NCBI GenBank assembly: GCA_023384675.1
Contig: JAHDVK010000003.1
Span: 1 to 64,000, forward strand
Direction: 5' to 3'
Length of the DNA: 64,000 nt
Source of the DNA: Bryobacteraceae bacterium
GTDB lineage: Bacteria > Acidobacteriota > Terriglobia > Bryobacterales > Bryobacteraceae
Below are positions 63,918 through 64,000 of this stretch, piece by piece. The number at the start of each line of letters is the position of its first letter. Positions within the stretch are counted from its first letter, which is position 1. The translations under genes and the position numbers were made by a program. A model generated the notes under the pieces. That model was not told where the DNA came from. It saw only the letters and a list, made by a program, of their open reading frames with translations, and did no database searches.

Positions 63918-64000
63918 TCAGTCCGAGTGGCCCTGAGCGCGGAGGGCGCGGATTTCGGCGGCGAGGCGTTCGGTCAGTTCCACGCGGGCGGAGCTGGCGA
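63918..64000 (-). CDS. C-terminal end of a gene entering from the right (partial)
   Basis: The last 26 residues of a frame read ASSARVELTERLAAEIRALR and end AQGHSD with TGA at 63918-63920. The rest lies beyond the window. It is helical, and no family can be named from so short a tail. Confidence 0.6.
   Translation of the reverse strand, partial: ASSARVELTERLAAEIRALRAQGHSD

Overview
The window reads as a chromosome segment of a high-GC, Gram-negative heterotroph, most likely an Acidobacteriota member of the Bryobacterales/Solibacteraceae type. This is an inference from gene content: an Oar-like TonB-dependent receptor with a carboxypeptidase-regulatory N-terminus, a secreted protein with the acidobacterial VWFA-related domain, LpxB (so an outer membrane with lipid A), the futalosine menaquinone route (MqnE plus a UbiA prenyltransferase), a MerR-TPR fusion, and scattered secreted carbohydrate-active enzymes. 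Coding density is high. Genes sit in short operons with 4-base start/stop overlaps, and there is no sign of a phage, an intact transposon or a CRISPR array.

Layout. 1-369 is a 73-bp tandem repeat running in from the left edge. 861-6062 holds four secreted carbohydrate-active genes (apiosidase-like/DUF4038, an MGH1-like (alpha/alpha)6 hydrolase, a five-bladed propeller hydrolase and a sialidase-like propeller). 6061-6792 is a decayed toxin-antitoxin module between two copies of the 3' end of the neighbouring acyl-CoA synthetase gene. 6721-19017 is housekeeping: acyl-CoA synthetase, an inositol-monophosphatase-family enzyme, a peptidoglycan-recycling pair (NlpC/P60 plus dipeptide epimerase), mqnP-mqnE, DUF192-larB, a cyclophilin, an aroA operon, an asparaginase-family enzyme and tRNA-Arg(TCG).

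19031-25050 is the most intriguing part. It is a seven-gene, strictly co-directional and translationally coupled operon combining an esterase, two ATP-grasp ligases, a GCS2-type carboxylate-amine ligase, an M29-type aminopeptidase, a small unknown protein and a Dph6-like PP-loop ATPase. It looks like a pathway that builds, and perhaps trims, a small amide-linked metabolite. It is followed by the large TonB-dependent receptor (25176-28469), read from its own promoter.

28747-43614 carries a YeiH-type exporter, DUF2760-Hsp70-thiL, a broken ACR3 arsenite-efflux gene, a MerR-TPR regulator divergent from feoAB, trxB, a secreted nitrilase-fold enzyme convergent with a catalytically dead M1-peptidase homologue, and lpxB. 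43681-49412 holds an S24-type protein, the VWFA protein, rsmB divergent from a ttcA-like gene across a symmetric promoter, and DUF47-pit phosphate transport. 49443-58415 is an exopolysaccharide/exosortase region (epsI-like, exosortase, DegT aminotransferase, wecB, asparagine synthase, two glycosyltransferases, a nucleotide-sugar epimerase). 58497-64000 ends with a redoxin, mtnA, a CPBP protease, uvrA, a small membrane protein and the tail of another gene.

Several genes have a -10-like hexamer about 6 nt before the start codon, which suggests leaderless mRNAs. One such hexamer is symmetric and could serve both rsmB and the ttcA-like gene. All functional names come from reading the sequence and from remembered family motifs; no database search was run.
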